Shown: positions 1-11,494 of the stretch, piece after piece
Layout: every line of letters starts with the position of its first letter
How positions within the stretch are numbered: position 1 is the first letter of the stretch
Assembly (NCBI RefSeq): GCF_001673635.1
Contig: NZ_LZMH01000083.1
Span: forward strand, 1-64,000
Length of the DNA: 64,000 nucleotides
Reading direction: 5' to 3'
DNA from: Mycobacterium asiaticum
Lineage (GTDB): Bacteria; Actinomycetota; Actinomycetes; Mycobacteriales; Mycobacteriaceae
Program-made: the position numbers and the translations under genes
The notes under the pieces: generated by a model
The model's input: only the letters and a program-made list of their open reading frames with translations
The model's database searches: none
Told to the model about the DNA's origin: nothing

Positions 1-1
1 C

Positions 2-1318
2 ACCGGCGGAGTGACCGCTGGGAAGGCAGGCCTGGGCGGCATCAGCGGACTGCTACTGGGCGCGGACGGCATCGGCGCCGCGGTGAGCAACAACCCGATC
101 CACGCCCTGCAACAGAATCTGCTCAGCATTGTCAACCAGCCGGTGCAAGCACTGACCGGACGGCCGTTGATCGGCAACGGCGCCAACGGAGTTCCGGGCA
201 CCGGTACCGCCGGCGGTGACGGCGGCTGGCTGTTCGGCAATGGCGGCAACGGCGCACACGGCGCGACCAACACCGCCGCCGGCGGCGCCGGCGGAGCCGG
301 TGGGGCCGGCGGGGCCGGTGGCGGGTTGTTCGGTCACGGCGGCGCCGGCGGGTCCGGCGGTATCGCCACCGGCATCAACGGGGTTGGCGGCACCGGCGGG
401 GCCGGCGGCTCAGCGCTGTTGCTTGGCGCCGGCGGCACCGGAGGCTCCGGCGGCCAAGGCCTGGTGACCGGCGGTAAGGGTGGCGCCGGTGGGCAGGGCG
501 GCAACGCGGGCGCGCTATTCGGGGCTGCCGGCACCGGCGGGCACGGCGCCGGACCCGGCGCGACCGGGGTGGGCGGCGCCGGTGGGACCGGGGGGCTGTT
601 CTCCAACGGTGGTGTCGGCGGCACCGGCGGATCCGGCGCCGCCGGCGGAGCGGGCGGCAACGGAATGCTCTTCGGCGACGGCGGCACCGGCGGCGCCGGC
701 GGATCGGCCGCCAATGGCGGCAACGGTGGCAACGGTGGGGCATTCGGCGCCGGTGGCGTCGGCGGTGCGGGCGGATCGGGCGGCAACAACGGCGGGGCCG
801 GCGGGACCGGCGGTAACGCCGGGGCCCTGTCCTTCGGCGGAGGCGGGGCCGGCGGATCCGGTGGGGCCGGTACCTCGACCGGCGGGGCCGGCGGGGCCGG
901 CGGCAATGCCAGCCTCTTGTTCGGCGCCGGCGGCGCGGGCGGCACCGGCGGACACGGTGGCGCCGGCGGTAGCACCACATTCCAAGGCGGTGCGGGAGGT
1001 GCCGGTGGCAACGCCGGCTTGCTCACCGGCTCGGGCGGCGCCGGCGGTGCGGGTGGATCCGGCGCCAACGCGAACGGCAACGGGACCGGCGGCGCCGGCG
1101 GGACCGGCGGCGATTCCGGGGCATTCGGCAGCGGCGGTGACGGCGGTGCCGGCGGATTCGGGGCGACCACGGCCGGCAAAGGCGGGAACGGCGGTAACGC
1201 CGTCCTGATCGGTGATGGCGGCAACGGCGGCAACGCCGGTAAGGCCGGCGGCACAGCGGGCACCGGCGGCACCGGAGGGATCCTGCTCGGCAACGACGGA
1301 AACAACGGGAAGGCCTAG
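2..1318 (+). CDS. PE_PGRS family protein, 3' part (5' end outside window)
   Basis: The frame is open from base 2, so the gene begins upstream. The visible part opens with the linker that normally follows a PE domain (NPIHALQQNLLSIVNQPVQAL, then GRPLIGNGANG) and continues as about 380 residues of GGAGG/GGNGG repeats with short hydrophobic interruptions such as LLFGAGG, ending at GILLGNDGNNGKA. That is the classic PGRS structure. PE_PGRS proteins are usually exported by type VII (ESX-5) secretion to the cell surface; the PE signal region itself is not in view. No extra C-terminal domain follows the repeats. It converges on metH across a long hairpin. Specific function is unknown. Confidence 0.93.
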   Translation, partial: TGGVTAGKAGLGGISGLLLGADGIGAAVSNNPIHALQQNLLSIVNQPVQALTGRPLIGNGANGVPGTGTAGGDGGWLFGNGGNGAHGATNTAAGGAGGAGGAGGAGGGLFGHGGAGGSGGIATGINGVGGTGGAGGSALLLGAGGTGGSGGQGLVTGGKGGAGGQGGNAGALFGAAGTGGHGAGPGATGVGGAGGTGGLFSNGGVGGTGGSGAAGGAGGNGMLFGDGGTGGAGGSAANGGNGGNGGAFGAGGVGGAGGSGGNNGGAGGTGGNAGALSFGGGGAGGSGGAGTSTGGAGGAGGNASLLFGAGGAGGTGGHGGAGGSTTFQGGAGGAGGNAGLLTGSGGAGGAGGSGANANGNGTGGAGGTGGDSGAFGSGGDGGAGGFGATTAGKGGNGGNAVLIGDGGNGGNAGKAGGTAGTGGTGGILLGNDGNNGKA

Positions 1319-1341
1319 CCGGCCCCATTGCGCCGCCACAA

Positions 1342-1390
1342 CACTCGCGCGCACATCGTTCTGGTGAACCGAACGATGTGCGCGCGAGTG
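1342..1390. terminator. Perfect 20-bp hairpin between convergent genes
   Basis: Bases 1342-1361 and 1371-1390 are perfectly complementary around a 9-base loop. The hairpin lies between the stop codons of the PE_PGRS gene (1318, plus) and metH (1412, minus), so it can serve as a bidirectional terminator. There is no U-tract, which is common for mycobacterial terminators. Confidence 0.7.
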
Positions 1391-1411
1391 CTTACACGTC
1401 CAGCGAAGGCC

Positions 1412-5170
<3,759 letters not shown>

Positions 5171-5188
5171 GTACGTTCCTTCCATAGC

Positions 5189-5264
5189 GGAAGGCGTCCT
5201 TGACTCTGCCGAGCGTGGCGGCTCACCGGCCTGGGCCGGATAGCCGTTGCAACGCCTCTCGACC
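5189..5264 (-). promoter_or_regulatory. Candidate S-adenosylhomocysteine (SAH) riboswitch in the metH leader
   Basis: Read on the minus strand. P1: GUCGAG (5263-5258) pairs with CUCGGC (5213-5208). P2: CGGC (5246-5243) pairs with GCCG (5222-5219), capped by a CCGGC/GCCGG hairpin. Pseudoknot: AGGCGU (5257-5252) pairs with ACGCCU (5197-5192). Core strings GCGUUGCAACGGC and GCCGCCACGCUCGG are close to the ahcY/SAH motif; the usual CCAGGCUCG reads CCACGCUCG here. The pseudoknot arm shares CCU (5194-5192) with CCUUCC (5194-5189), which otherwise pairs with GGAAGG (5183-5178) covering the Shine-Dalgarno. SAH binding would therefore expose the site and turn metH on. SAH riboswitches are known upstream of ahcY, metH and metF. 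The match is by eye, without a covariance search. Confidence 0.68.
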
Positions 5265-5272
5265 AGAAAAGT

Positions 5273-5338
5273 CTACGTCGTCACCCGACGTCTGGACGCC
5301 CAGCTCAACCACACCCGCTCGCGGATCTCGTCGGCCAT
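5273..5338 (-). CDS. Possible 21-residue leader peptide upstream of metH
   Basis: ATG 5338 opens a 21-codon frame (starts MADEIRERVW, ends RRRVTT) that stops with TAG at 5273, about 10 bases before riboswitch helix P1. There is no obvious Shine-Dalgarno, and I could not place a convincing -10 at leaderless distance. It carries no run of Cys or Met codons that would suggest classical attenuation. It may be a true short ORF of the leader or chance; only conservation or ribosome profiling would decide. Confidence 0.25.
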   Translation of the reverse strand: MADEIRERVWLSWASRRRVTT

Positions 5339-5557
5339 GTCGCAGTTGAGTCGTAGTTAACAAGGGTAACCAATTTGCGGCCGAGCGTATTTCGCCTGGA
5401 CAGTGGCAGGCCCGATGCCCCGGCCTGCAGCTGAATCCCCCGGTCGGCCACGCAATAAGGATAGTCGACCTATGCATATGCATCAGGCGTTGACGGATTC
5501 TGGCCGGCTGACCCCACGTGCGCATCGGACCGGATCGGCACGCCGTAGGCTAGCTGG
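5339..5557. other. Divergent intergenic region metH / PAC2 gene
   Basis: This is the rest of the 387-base gap between metH and the next gene. Rightward, TAGGCT (5546-5551) sits 6 bases before GTG 5558 and is a probable -10 for a leaderless transcript. Leftward, the metH promoter must lie here, but I see no clear -35/-10 pair. I looked for cobalamin-riboswitch core elements and did not find an ordered set. Confidence 0.45.
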
Positions 5558-6448
5558 GTGACTTTGCCGGACGGCGGGCCAGGCAACGACGACACATGGC
5601 CCCAACTGCAGAACACGGTGGTGGTGGCGGCTTTCGAGGGCTGGAACGACGCCGGTGACGCGGCCAGCGACGCGGTGACCCACCTGGCCGCCACCTGGGA
5701 TGCCCTGCCGATCGTGGAGATTGACGACGAGGCGTACTACGACTACCAGGTCAACCGGCCGGTCATCCGTCAGGTGGACGGCGTGACCCGGGAGCTGGAA
5801 TGGCCGGCCATGCGGATTTCGCACTGCCGGCCGCCGGACAGCGACCGCGACGTGGTCTTGATGCACGGCGTCGAGCCCAACATGCGCTGGCGCACGTTCT
5901 GCGACGAACTGCTGGCGGTCATCGACAAGCTCAATGTGGACACCGTGGTGATCCTTGGGGCGTTGCTGGCCGACACTCCGCACACCCGGCCGGTGCCGGT
6001 GTCGGGGGCGGCCTACTCGTCGGAGTCGGCGCGATTGTTCGGCCTCGAGGAAACCCGCTACGAGGGCCCGACCGGCATCGCCGGCGTCTTCCAATATGCG
6101 TGCGTTGCGGCCGGGATCCCGGCGGTGACCTTTTGGGCTGCGGTGCCGCACTATGTCTCGCATCCGCCCAACCCGAAGGCGACCGTGGCGTTGCTGCGGC
6201 GCGTCGAGGAGGTGCTCGACGTCGAGGTGCCGCTGGGCGAGCTGCCGATCCAGGCCGAGGCGTGGGAACGGGAGATTACCGAGATGGCCGCCGACGACGA
6301 GGAGCTGGCCGAGTACGTGCAATCACTCGAGCAGCACGGCGACGCGGCGATCGACGTCAACGAGGCGATGGGCAACATCGACGGCGACGCGCTGGCCGCG
6401 GAGTTCGAGCGCTACCTCAAACGCCGCCGCCCAGGCTTCGGGATCTAA
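5558..6448 (+). CDS. PAC2-family (proteasome-assembly-chaperone-like) protein, Rv2125-type
   Basis: 296 residues, homologous over its length to what I recall of Mtb Rv2125. Family features: an N-terminal VVVAAFEGWNDAGDAAS motif, a central VDTVVILGALLADTPHTRPV segment and GIPAVTFWAAVPHYV in the second half, matching the PAC2 fold shared with archaeal and eukaryotic proteasome-assembly chaperones. The C-terminal ~70 residues are acidic and helical. Actinobacteria have a 20S proteasome, but a role in its assembly is not established for this family. The GTG start is 6 bases after TAGGCT with no leader, so the mRNA is probably leaderless. It converges on the FAD monooxygenase with a 20-base gap. 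Confidence 0.85.
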   Translation: MTLPDGGPGNDDTWPQLQNTVVVAAFEGWNDAGDAASDAVTHLAATWDALPIVEIDDEAYYDYQVNRPVIRQVDGVTRELEWPAMRISHCRPPDSDRDVVLMHGVEPNMRWRTFCDELLAVIDKLNVDTVVILGALLADTPHTRPVPVSGAAYSSESARLFGLEETRYEGPTGIAGVFQYACVAAGIPAVTFWAAVPHYVSHPPNPKATVALLRRVEEVLDVEVPLGELPIQAEAWEREITEMAADDEELAEYVQSLEQHGDAAIDVNEAMGNIDGDALAAEFERYLKRRRPGFGI

Positions 6449-6468
6449 CGCGGCCACGGTGCGACGGT

Positions 6469-7659
6469 TTACTCGCCGGGTTCCGAGGTGCCTCGGCGCA
6501 GCATCGCGACCACGGTATTCGGTTCACCGCCCAGGGTTGTCGTGATGAACCGCTTGACCAGTGGGCGCCAGGTGAACCGCAGCGAGACGGGGCGCGACCG
6601 CCCGGGCAGCGTCCAGCATCCGACATCGCGACTGATCTGCTGTTTCTCCTCGACCACCCACCGCCACAGCTTTTCGTAGAAGTCCAGCGCCCGCTCGACC
6701 GAGGAAGTGGTGCGGAGCTGTTCGGCCAGTACGTAGGCGCCCGCCACCGCCAGCGACGCCGAGTGGGCCGCGAAGGGTGAGACCGCGGCACCGGCATCCC
6801 CGATCAGCACCACCCGGTTGTTGCTCCACCGAGGCATCACGACCTGCGTGACGGCCTCGTAGTAGATGTCCTCGGACGGTGGGCATCGGCGCAGTATTTC
6901 GGGCACCAGCCAGCCCATGTCGGCGAACCGCTCGCGGATTTCGGCACGAGGGTCTGCGGCCAGCTCCGCGTCGGGTGCGCCGAACATTGCGAATACCGCG
7001 GCCCGGCCATCGGGCAGAAAGAACAGGTCGAGGTGCCGATCGATGGTGTCGGTCACGGCGAACTGCTCGCTGTCGGACTCGCGGGCAATGTCGGAAGCGT
7101 CAACCACAAATGCCGCGCAGTGGAATCCGAGATATCGAAGATCTGCCGACTCGGTTCCGAACACGAGTTTGCGGACGGCCGACCGGATGCCGTCCGCTCC
7201 TACCAGTAGGTCAGCTTCGATGGTCTCGCCACCGTGCAGGGTCACCGTCACCCCGTCCGCACGGCTGTCGACGCCGGTCACCGCCGCGCCGAACCGCAGT
7301 TCGACGTCCTCGGGCAGGTTGGCCCGCAAGGTCTTTTCGAGGTCGGGGCGCATGAGACTACACATCCGGCCGTCGAGGGCCTTGGCGATCTGATCGTAGG
7401 GTAGGTCGCCCCGTCGGCGACCCTGTTCGTCGACCAGGGTCGCTTCGTCGATGCGATAGGACGCGTCCTTGAGGGACGGCAAGGCACCGATCGCTTCGAC
7501 GGCTTCGTAACCGGCGCCGTAGAAGTCGATCAGGTGGCCCCGCGCGTCGGGTCCCGGCGCACGTTCCAGCACCACCACCTCGGCCCCCAGGGCCGCCATG
7601 CGCTCGGCCACGGCCAGCCCGGCGATCCCGGCGCCGCAGACGGCGACCTTCAGCGTCAC
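6469..7659 (-). CDS. FAD-dependent monooxygenase (PHBH-like, group A)
   Basis: 396 residues from GTG 7659. Sequence signs: an N-terminal dinucleotide-binding motif GAGIAGLAVAERMAALGAEV with an acidic strand end (VVLER), the internal ADLLVGADGIRSAVR segment (DG motif), and VVLIGDAGAAVSPFAAHSASLAVAGAYVLA, the GD motif that binds FAD ribose. This is the aromatic-hydroxylase/kynurenine-monooxygenase fold; likely cofactors FAD and NAD(P)H, substrate unknown. The start overlaps the stop of the upstream SDR gene as GTGA (7656-7659), so the two are probably translationally coupled and may act on one substrate. I do not recall this gene between the Rv2125 and mshC orthologues in Mtb, where other genes sit. 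Confidence 0.87.
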   Translation of the reverse strand: MTLKVAVCGAGIAGLAVAERMAALGAEVVVLERAPGPDARGHLIDFYGAGYEAVEAIGALPSLKDASYRIDEATLVDEQGRRRGDLPYDQIAKALDGRMCSLMRPDLEKTLRANLPEDVELRFGAAVTGVDSRADGVTVTLHGGETIEADLLVGADGIRSAVRKLVFGTESADLRYLGFHCAAFVVDASDIARESDSEQFAVTDTIDRHLDLFFLPDGRAAVFAMFGAPDAELAADPRAEIRERFADMGWLVPEILRRCPPSEDIYYEAVTQVVMPRWSNNRVVLIGDAGAAVSPFAAHSASLAVAGAYVLAEQLRTTSSVERALDFYEKLWRWVVEEKQQISRDVGCWTLPGRSRPVSLRFTWRPLVKRFITTTLGGEPNTVVAMLRRGTSEPGE

Positions 7660-8546
7660 GAAGGCGGCGGGTTCTCGAGGCCGTGCGAGTAGGCGCTCAT
7701 GTGCCGACCGAGTTCGGCGACCTGGGCGTCCATCTTCGGCACCGCTTCGGCTGCGGCCTTGGCGACCACCCGCTCGCCGATCCGGCTGGCCAGCACCGGC
7801 TTGAGCCAGCGGAACAACACCACCCAGTCCGGGCAGTACACCTGCGACTTGCGACCCTCGATGCCCTTGACCAGCGCCGTCGCGCACTTGGTGACCGAGG
7901 TGGTCGTGTTCAGTGGCCAGGGCAGCTTGTCCAGCAGTTCGCCGAACGCGGGCAGGTCGCCCTTGGTGTCGCGGACCAGTGCCGTGTCGATCCAGGACAT
8001 GTGCGCCGAGCCGACGCTGACACCCAGATGAGCGACCTCCAGCCGCAGCGCGTTGGCCAGATGCTCGTTGCCGGCCTTGGTCATGTCGTAGGCCGCCATG
8101 CCAGGAGCCGCGGCGAAGGCCGCCAGCGACGAGACGACAAGCACGTAGCCGCGGCGCTCGATGATCGAGGGCAGGGCGGCCCGCACGGTGTGGAAGACGC
8201 CGAGCAGATTCACATCGAGGACACGCTTGAAGGCCTTCGGGTCGATGTTGAGCACCGAACCGTAGCTGGCGATCCCGGCGTTGGCCACGACGACGTCGAT
8301 GCCGCCGAACTTCTCAACGGCCAGGTCGGCGGCGGCCTGCATGGCCGACAGATCGCACACGTCGGCGACGGCGGTCAGCACCCGGTGATCGCCGCCGAGT
8401 TCGGCGGCGATCGTCTTCAGCTCGCCGTCACCCACATCGGTGAGCACCAGCTTGGCGCCGCGGTTGTGCAGCCGACGCGCGACCTCCGCGCCGATTCCCC
8501 GCCCTGCGCCCGTGATCAAAACGACTTTGCCTTGCACCGACGTCAT
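7656..8546 (-). CDS. Short-chain dehydrogenase/reductase (Rv2129c-type)
   Basis: 296 residues from ATG 8546 (MTSVQGKVVLITGAGRGIG). It is a classical SDR: TGAGRGIG near residue 12 for NAD(P), the NAG motif (VVANAGIAS), the catalytic Ser in VLVVSSLA and YDMTK carrying the Tyr and Lys. The C-terminal ~70 residues (LASRIGERVVAKAAAEAVPKM and onward) are typical of mycobacterial SDRs with a longer tail. The longer open frame upstream of 8546 reads into mshC and was rejected. It sits 22 bases after mshC and overlaps the monooxygenase by 4 bases. Substrate unknown; an oxidation-reduction step coupled to the monooxygenase is a reasonable inference. Confidence 0.92.
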   Translation of the reverse strand: MTSVQGKVVLITGAGRGIGAEVARRLHNRGAKLVLTDVGDGELKTIAAELGGDHRVLTAVADVCDLSAMQAAADLAVEKFGGIDVVVANAGIASYGSVLNIDPKAFKRVLDVNLLGVFHTVRAALPSIIERRGYVLVVSSLAAFAAAPGMAAYDMTKAGNEHLANALRLEVAHLGVSVGSAHMSWIDTALVRDTKGDLPAFGELLDKLPWPLNTTTSVTKCATALVKGIEGRKSQVYCPDWVVLFRWLKPVLASRIGERVVAKAAAEAVPKMDAQVAELGRHMSAYSHGLENPPPS

Positions 8547-8568
8547 GGCCGAAACGTACCATCGCGCG

Positions 8569-9825
8569 CTACAGCGCGACGCCCAGCAGCGCGTCGACAG
8601 CGGTGGCGACCAGTTTGGGCGCCGTCTCGTCGTGCCCTCCGTACTCGATCGCGTCGGTGATCCAACCGTCAAGCGCGGCAATCGCTTTGGGTGTGTCGAG
8701 ATCGTCGGCCAGGTAGCGGCGAACCCGGCCGATGACATCGGCCGCATCCGGACCGGCGGGCAGGGTGGTCGCGGTGCGCCAACGCTGCAGGCGCTGCTGG
8801 GCTTCGTCGAGCACCTGTTCGCTCCAGAACCGGTCGGCGCGGTAATGTCCGGCGAGCAGGCCCAACCGCACCGCCGCCGGATCGATGCCCTGGCCACGCA
8901 GTTGCGACACCAGCACCAGGTTGCCGCGGCTCTTGGACATCTTGTGCCCGTCCCAGCCGATCATCCCGGCGTGCACGTAGTGGCGGGCGAATCTGCGTTC
9001 GCCGCTGACACATTCGGCATGCGCCGCGGTGAACTCGTGGTGCGGGAAGATCAGGTCGCTGCCGCCGCCCTGGATGTCGAGGTTGGTGCCGATGCGGCTG
9101 AGCGCGATCGCCGCGCATTCGACATGCCAGCCGGGCCGGCCGGGCCCGAACGGGGATGGCCAGCTCGGTTCGCCGGGCCGGTTGACGCGCCACAGCAGCG
9201 CGTCGAGCTCGTCGGTTTTGCCGGGCCGGCGCGGGTCCCCGCCGCGCTCTTCGAACAACTGCAGCATGGTGTCGCGGTCGTAGCCGGACTCGTAGCCGAA
9301 CTGCAGGGTGGCGTCGGCGCGGTAGTACACGTCGGGATACTCACCGACCTCCGGGTCGACCACATAGGCGGCGCCGGAGGCGACCATTTTCTCGACCAGC
9401 TCGACCATTTCGGCGACGGCCTCGGTGGCCCCGACGTATTCCTGCGGCGGCAGCACCCGCAGCGCGGTCATGTCCTGACGGAACAGCTCGGTCTGCTCGT
9501 CGGCGAGATCGCGCCAGTCGACGCCGTCCCGGTCCGCGCGCTCGAACAGCGGATCATCGACGTCGGTGACGTTCTGCACGTAGTGCACCTCGTGGCCCAG
9601 GTCCAGCCACAGCCGGTGGATCAGGTCGAACGTGAGATACGTGGCGGCGTGACCCAGATGCGTTGCGTCATAAGGCGTGATGCCGCAGACGTACATGGTG
9701 GCCTTGCCGCCGGGTGCCGTGGCGGCGGCGACCGGGCGCACCTGCCGGTCCGCGGTGTCGTAGAGCCGCAATTGCGGGCCGCGTCCGGGTAACGCCGGGA
9801 CCGGCGGAGAAGACCACGAACGCAT
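8569..9825 (-). CDS. mshC: L-cysteine:1D-myo-inositol 2-amino-2-deoxy-glucopyranoside ligase
   Basis: 418 residues. MshC joins cysteine to GlcN-Ins using ATP, the penultimate step of mycothiol synthesis in the cytosol. It is a cysteinyl-tRNA synthetase paralogue: Cys47 in MYVCGITPYDATHLGHAAT, the HIGH-like HLGH, the WHVECAAIA zinc-ligand region, HHEFTAAHAE, and KMSKS starting at Lys295. The N-terminus LPGRGPQLRLYDTADRQVRPV and overall length match Mtb MshC (414 aa). TAAAGT (minus strand, 9837-9832) lies 6 bases before the ATG, suggesting a leaderless transcript. The gene is followed by the SDR-monooxygenase pair and preceded by cysQ at 33 bases, a link between sulfur assimilation and mycothiol. 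Confidence 0.97.
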   Translation of the reverse strand: MRSWSSPPVPALPGRGPQLRLYDTADRQVRPVAAATAPGGKATMYVCGITPYDATHLGHAATYLTFDLIHRLWLDLGHEVHYVQNVTDVDDPLFERADRDGVDWRDLADEQTELFRQDMTALRVLPPQEYVGATEAVAEMVELVEKMVASGAAYVVDPEVGEYPDVYYRADATLQFGYESGYDRDTMLQLFEERGGDPRRPGKTDELDALLWRVNRPGEPSWPSPFGPGRPGWHVECAAIALSRIGTNLDIQGGGSDLIFPHHEFTAAHAECVSGERRFARHYVHAGMIGWDGHKMSKSRGNLVLVSQLRGQGIDPAAVRLGLLAGHYRADRFWSEQVLDEAQQRLQRWRTATTLPAGPDAADVIGRVRRYLADDLDTPKAIAALDGWITDAIEYGGHDETAPKLVATAVDALLGVAL

Positions 9826-9858
9826 GCGTCGACTTTAGGCGATCAGTTTTTGCCGCTG

Positions 9859-10647
9859 TCAGTACCAGGACCGCCGGATGGCGTCCAGCAGGATCGGCGC
9901 GACGTCGGTTCGGCACATCACGAAGTCGGGCAGGTAGGGGTCCAGCTGGTTGTAGAGCAGCGGCGACCCGTCCAGCCGCGAGGCGTGCATGCCGGCGGCC
10001 AGCACCACTCCGGCCGGCGCAGCCGAGTCCCACTCCCACTGCCCGCCCGCGTGCAGGTAGGCGTCGGCGACTCCGTCGATCACCGCCATGGCCTTGGCCC
10101 CTGCGGACCCGATGCGCACCAGCTCCATGTCCACGAATTGGCGCATCCGGTACAGGATGGCCGGCGGCCGGGTGGCGCTGACGGCGATCCGGATGACCTC
10201 GGGGACACCGACGCGCGCGTTGTCGGCGTTGACGGTGTCGCTGCGGTAAACGATGTTGCCGCGGGCCGGCAGGGACACCGCCGCGTCGGTGATCTGCGGT
10301 CTGCCGTTGGCCGACCGCTGCCACAGCGCGATGTGCACCGCCCAGTCGTCGCGACCGGGTATGGAGAACTCCCGGGTGCCGTCCAGGGGGTCGACGATCC
10401 AGACCCGGTCGGAGCGCAACCGCATCAGGTCGTCGTGGGCCTCCTCGCTGAGCACGGCGTCGCCCGGCCGTTCGGCGCGCAAGCGGCGCAGGATCAGCGA
10501 GTTCGCCCGGCGGTCACCGGCATCGCCGAGTTCCCACGGATAGTCGAAACCGATCTCCTCGCGCACGGCGAGCAACAACTCACCCGCGTCGGCGGCGAGT
10601 TCGGCGGCCAGCGCGGCGTCCGTCAGGTCACGCACCGCCGGATTCAC
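9859..10647 (-). CDS. cysQ: 3'-phosphoadenosine 5'-phosphate (PAP) phosphatase
   Basis: 262 residues, GTG start. CysQ hydrolyses PAP, the by-product of sulfation, and can act on inositol and fructose bisphosphates. The lithium-sensitive inositol-monophosphatase signature is complete: SEEAHDD (metal ligands), WIVDPLDGTREF (DPLDGT metal/phosphate site) and WEWDSAAPAGVVLAA near the C-terminus. Length is close to Mtb CysQ (267 aa). It lies upstream of mshC in the same direction with a 33-base gap, so sulfate assimilation and mycothiol genes are probably cotranscribed. Confidence 0.93.
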   Translation of the reverse strand: MNPAVRDLTDAALAAELAADAGELLLAVREEIGFDYPWELGDAGDRRANSLILRRLRAERPGDAVLSEEAHDDLMRLRSDRVWIVDPLDGTREFSIPGRDDWAVHIALWQRSANGRPQITDAAVSLPARGNIVYRSDTVNADNARVGVPEVIRIAVSATRPPAILYRMRQFVDMELVRIGSAGAKAMAVIDGVADAYLHAGGQWEWDSAAPAGVVLAAGMHASRLDGSPLLYNQLDPYLPDFVMCRTDVAPILLDAIRRSWY

Positions 10648-10678
10648 CGGTCCAGTATCGCCGACGTGCTGGGGTCAC

Positions 10679-11494
10679 TTAGAACGCCGGCCACGGGATG
10701 GGACGGTGCCGATTCGGGCTGGGCATCACCGGATCGTCCAGCAACGCGTGCGCGCGCCGGCTCAGCGCCGCGATCTCGGCGCTGGTGATGCAGCCTTTGA
10801 GTTCCTCGGCGAGCGGGCCGCGCAGCGCGTCGATCAACTTCTCTACCGCCTGCAGAGTCTTGGCGTCGATCGGATCACCGGCCCAGCCCCACAGCACGGT
10901 GCGCAGCTTGTCCTGCACGTGCAGGCTCACCCCGTGATCGACGCCGAAGACGTTGCCGTCGAGGTCCACGAGGATGTGGCCGCCCTTGCGGTCGGCGTTG
11001 TTGACCAGCACGTCGAACACCGCCATGCGCCACAGCCGGATGTCGTCGGCATGCATCAGCAGGACCTCATCACCGGTGTAGTCGTAGGCCTGCAGCACCG
11101 GCAGGTAGCCCGGCTGCGGCTTGCGGGCGGGAAACAGGTCGACCAGGTCCGGGCCTTCGCGCGGCTCGGAGTCCACCGCGTCCCCGGGCTGCTGCACCCA
11201 CAGCTGAAGCATTCCCGGTCCGGCTGGGCCATTGCGAATGATGGTGTACGGCACAATGTTCCAGCCCAAATGCGTCGACACCAGGTAGGCGCCGAGCTCA
11301 CGGCCGGCCAGCGTCCCGTCCGGAAAATCCCACAGCGGCTGCTCCCCGGCGACCGGCTTGTAGACGCAGTGCACACTCGTCGATCCCAGCGATGCCTCGC
11401 ACAGGAAAGTGGCGTTGCTCGCCGAGCGGATCCGTCCCAGGACCGTCAGCTCGCCGTCGCGCAACACCTCACGTTCGTCATTCCTCGGCGTCAT
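10679..11494 (-). CDS. SCO1664-family PI3K-like protein (Rv2133c-type)
   Basis: 271 residues. It belongs to an actinobacterial family with a phosphatidylinositol-3/4-kinase-like fold. Visible landmarks are CVYKPVAGE (a lysine in the position of a kinase ATP-binding Lys), the catalytic-loop-like FDVLVNNADRKGGHIL and GVDHGVSLH, equivalent to the DFG-type metal site. Activity and substrate are unknown. The C-terminal ~50 residues end in RPIPWPAF. The ATG start overlaps the 3' end of the DUF3090 gene by 17 bases. In many actinobacteria this gene is fixed beside DUF3090 and the histidine phosphatase, suggesting a conserved functional unit. Confidence 0.8.
   Translation of the reverse strand: MTPRNDEREVLRDGELTVLGRIRSASNATFLCEASLGSTSVHCVYKPVAGEQPLWDFPDGTLAGRELGAYLVSTHLGWNIVPYTIIRNGPAGPGMLQLWVQQPGDAVDSEPREGPDLVDLFPARKPQPGYLPVLQAYDYTGDEVLLMHADDIRLWRMAVFDVLVNNADRKGGHILVDLDGNVFGVDHGVSLHVQDKLRTVLWGWAGDPIDAKTLQAVEKLIDALRGPLAEELKGCITSAEIAALSRRAHALLDDPVMPSPNRHRPIPWPAF

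Noticed and set aside
334..1305. 323-residue proline-rich reading frame on the minus strand
   Set aside because: Exact shadow of the PGRS glycine repeats (GGC/GCC codons read backwards).
2..1318. Repeat array reminiscent of CRISPR or satellite DNA
   Set aside because: Repeats are 9-base codon-phased Gly-Gly-Xaa units of a PE_PGRS gene, with no regular spacer.
5340..5520. Cobalamin riboswitch upstream of metH
   Set aside because: An isolated GCCACTG and CCTGCC are present, but the ordered core elements are missing; the SAH-type fold nearer the start explains the leader better.
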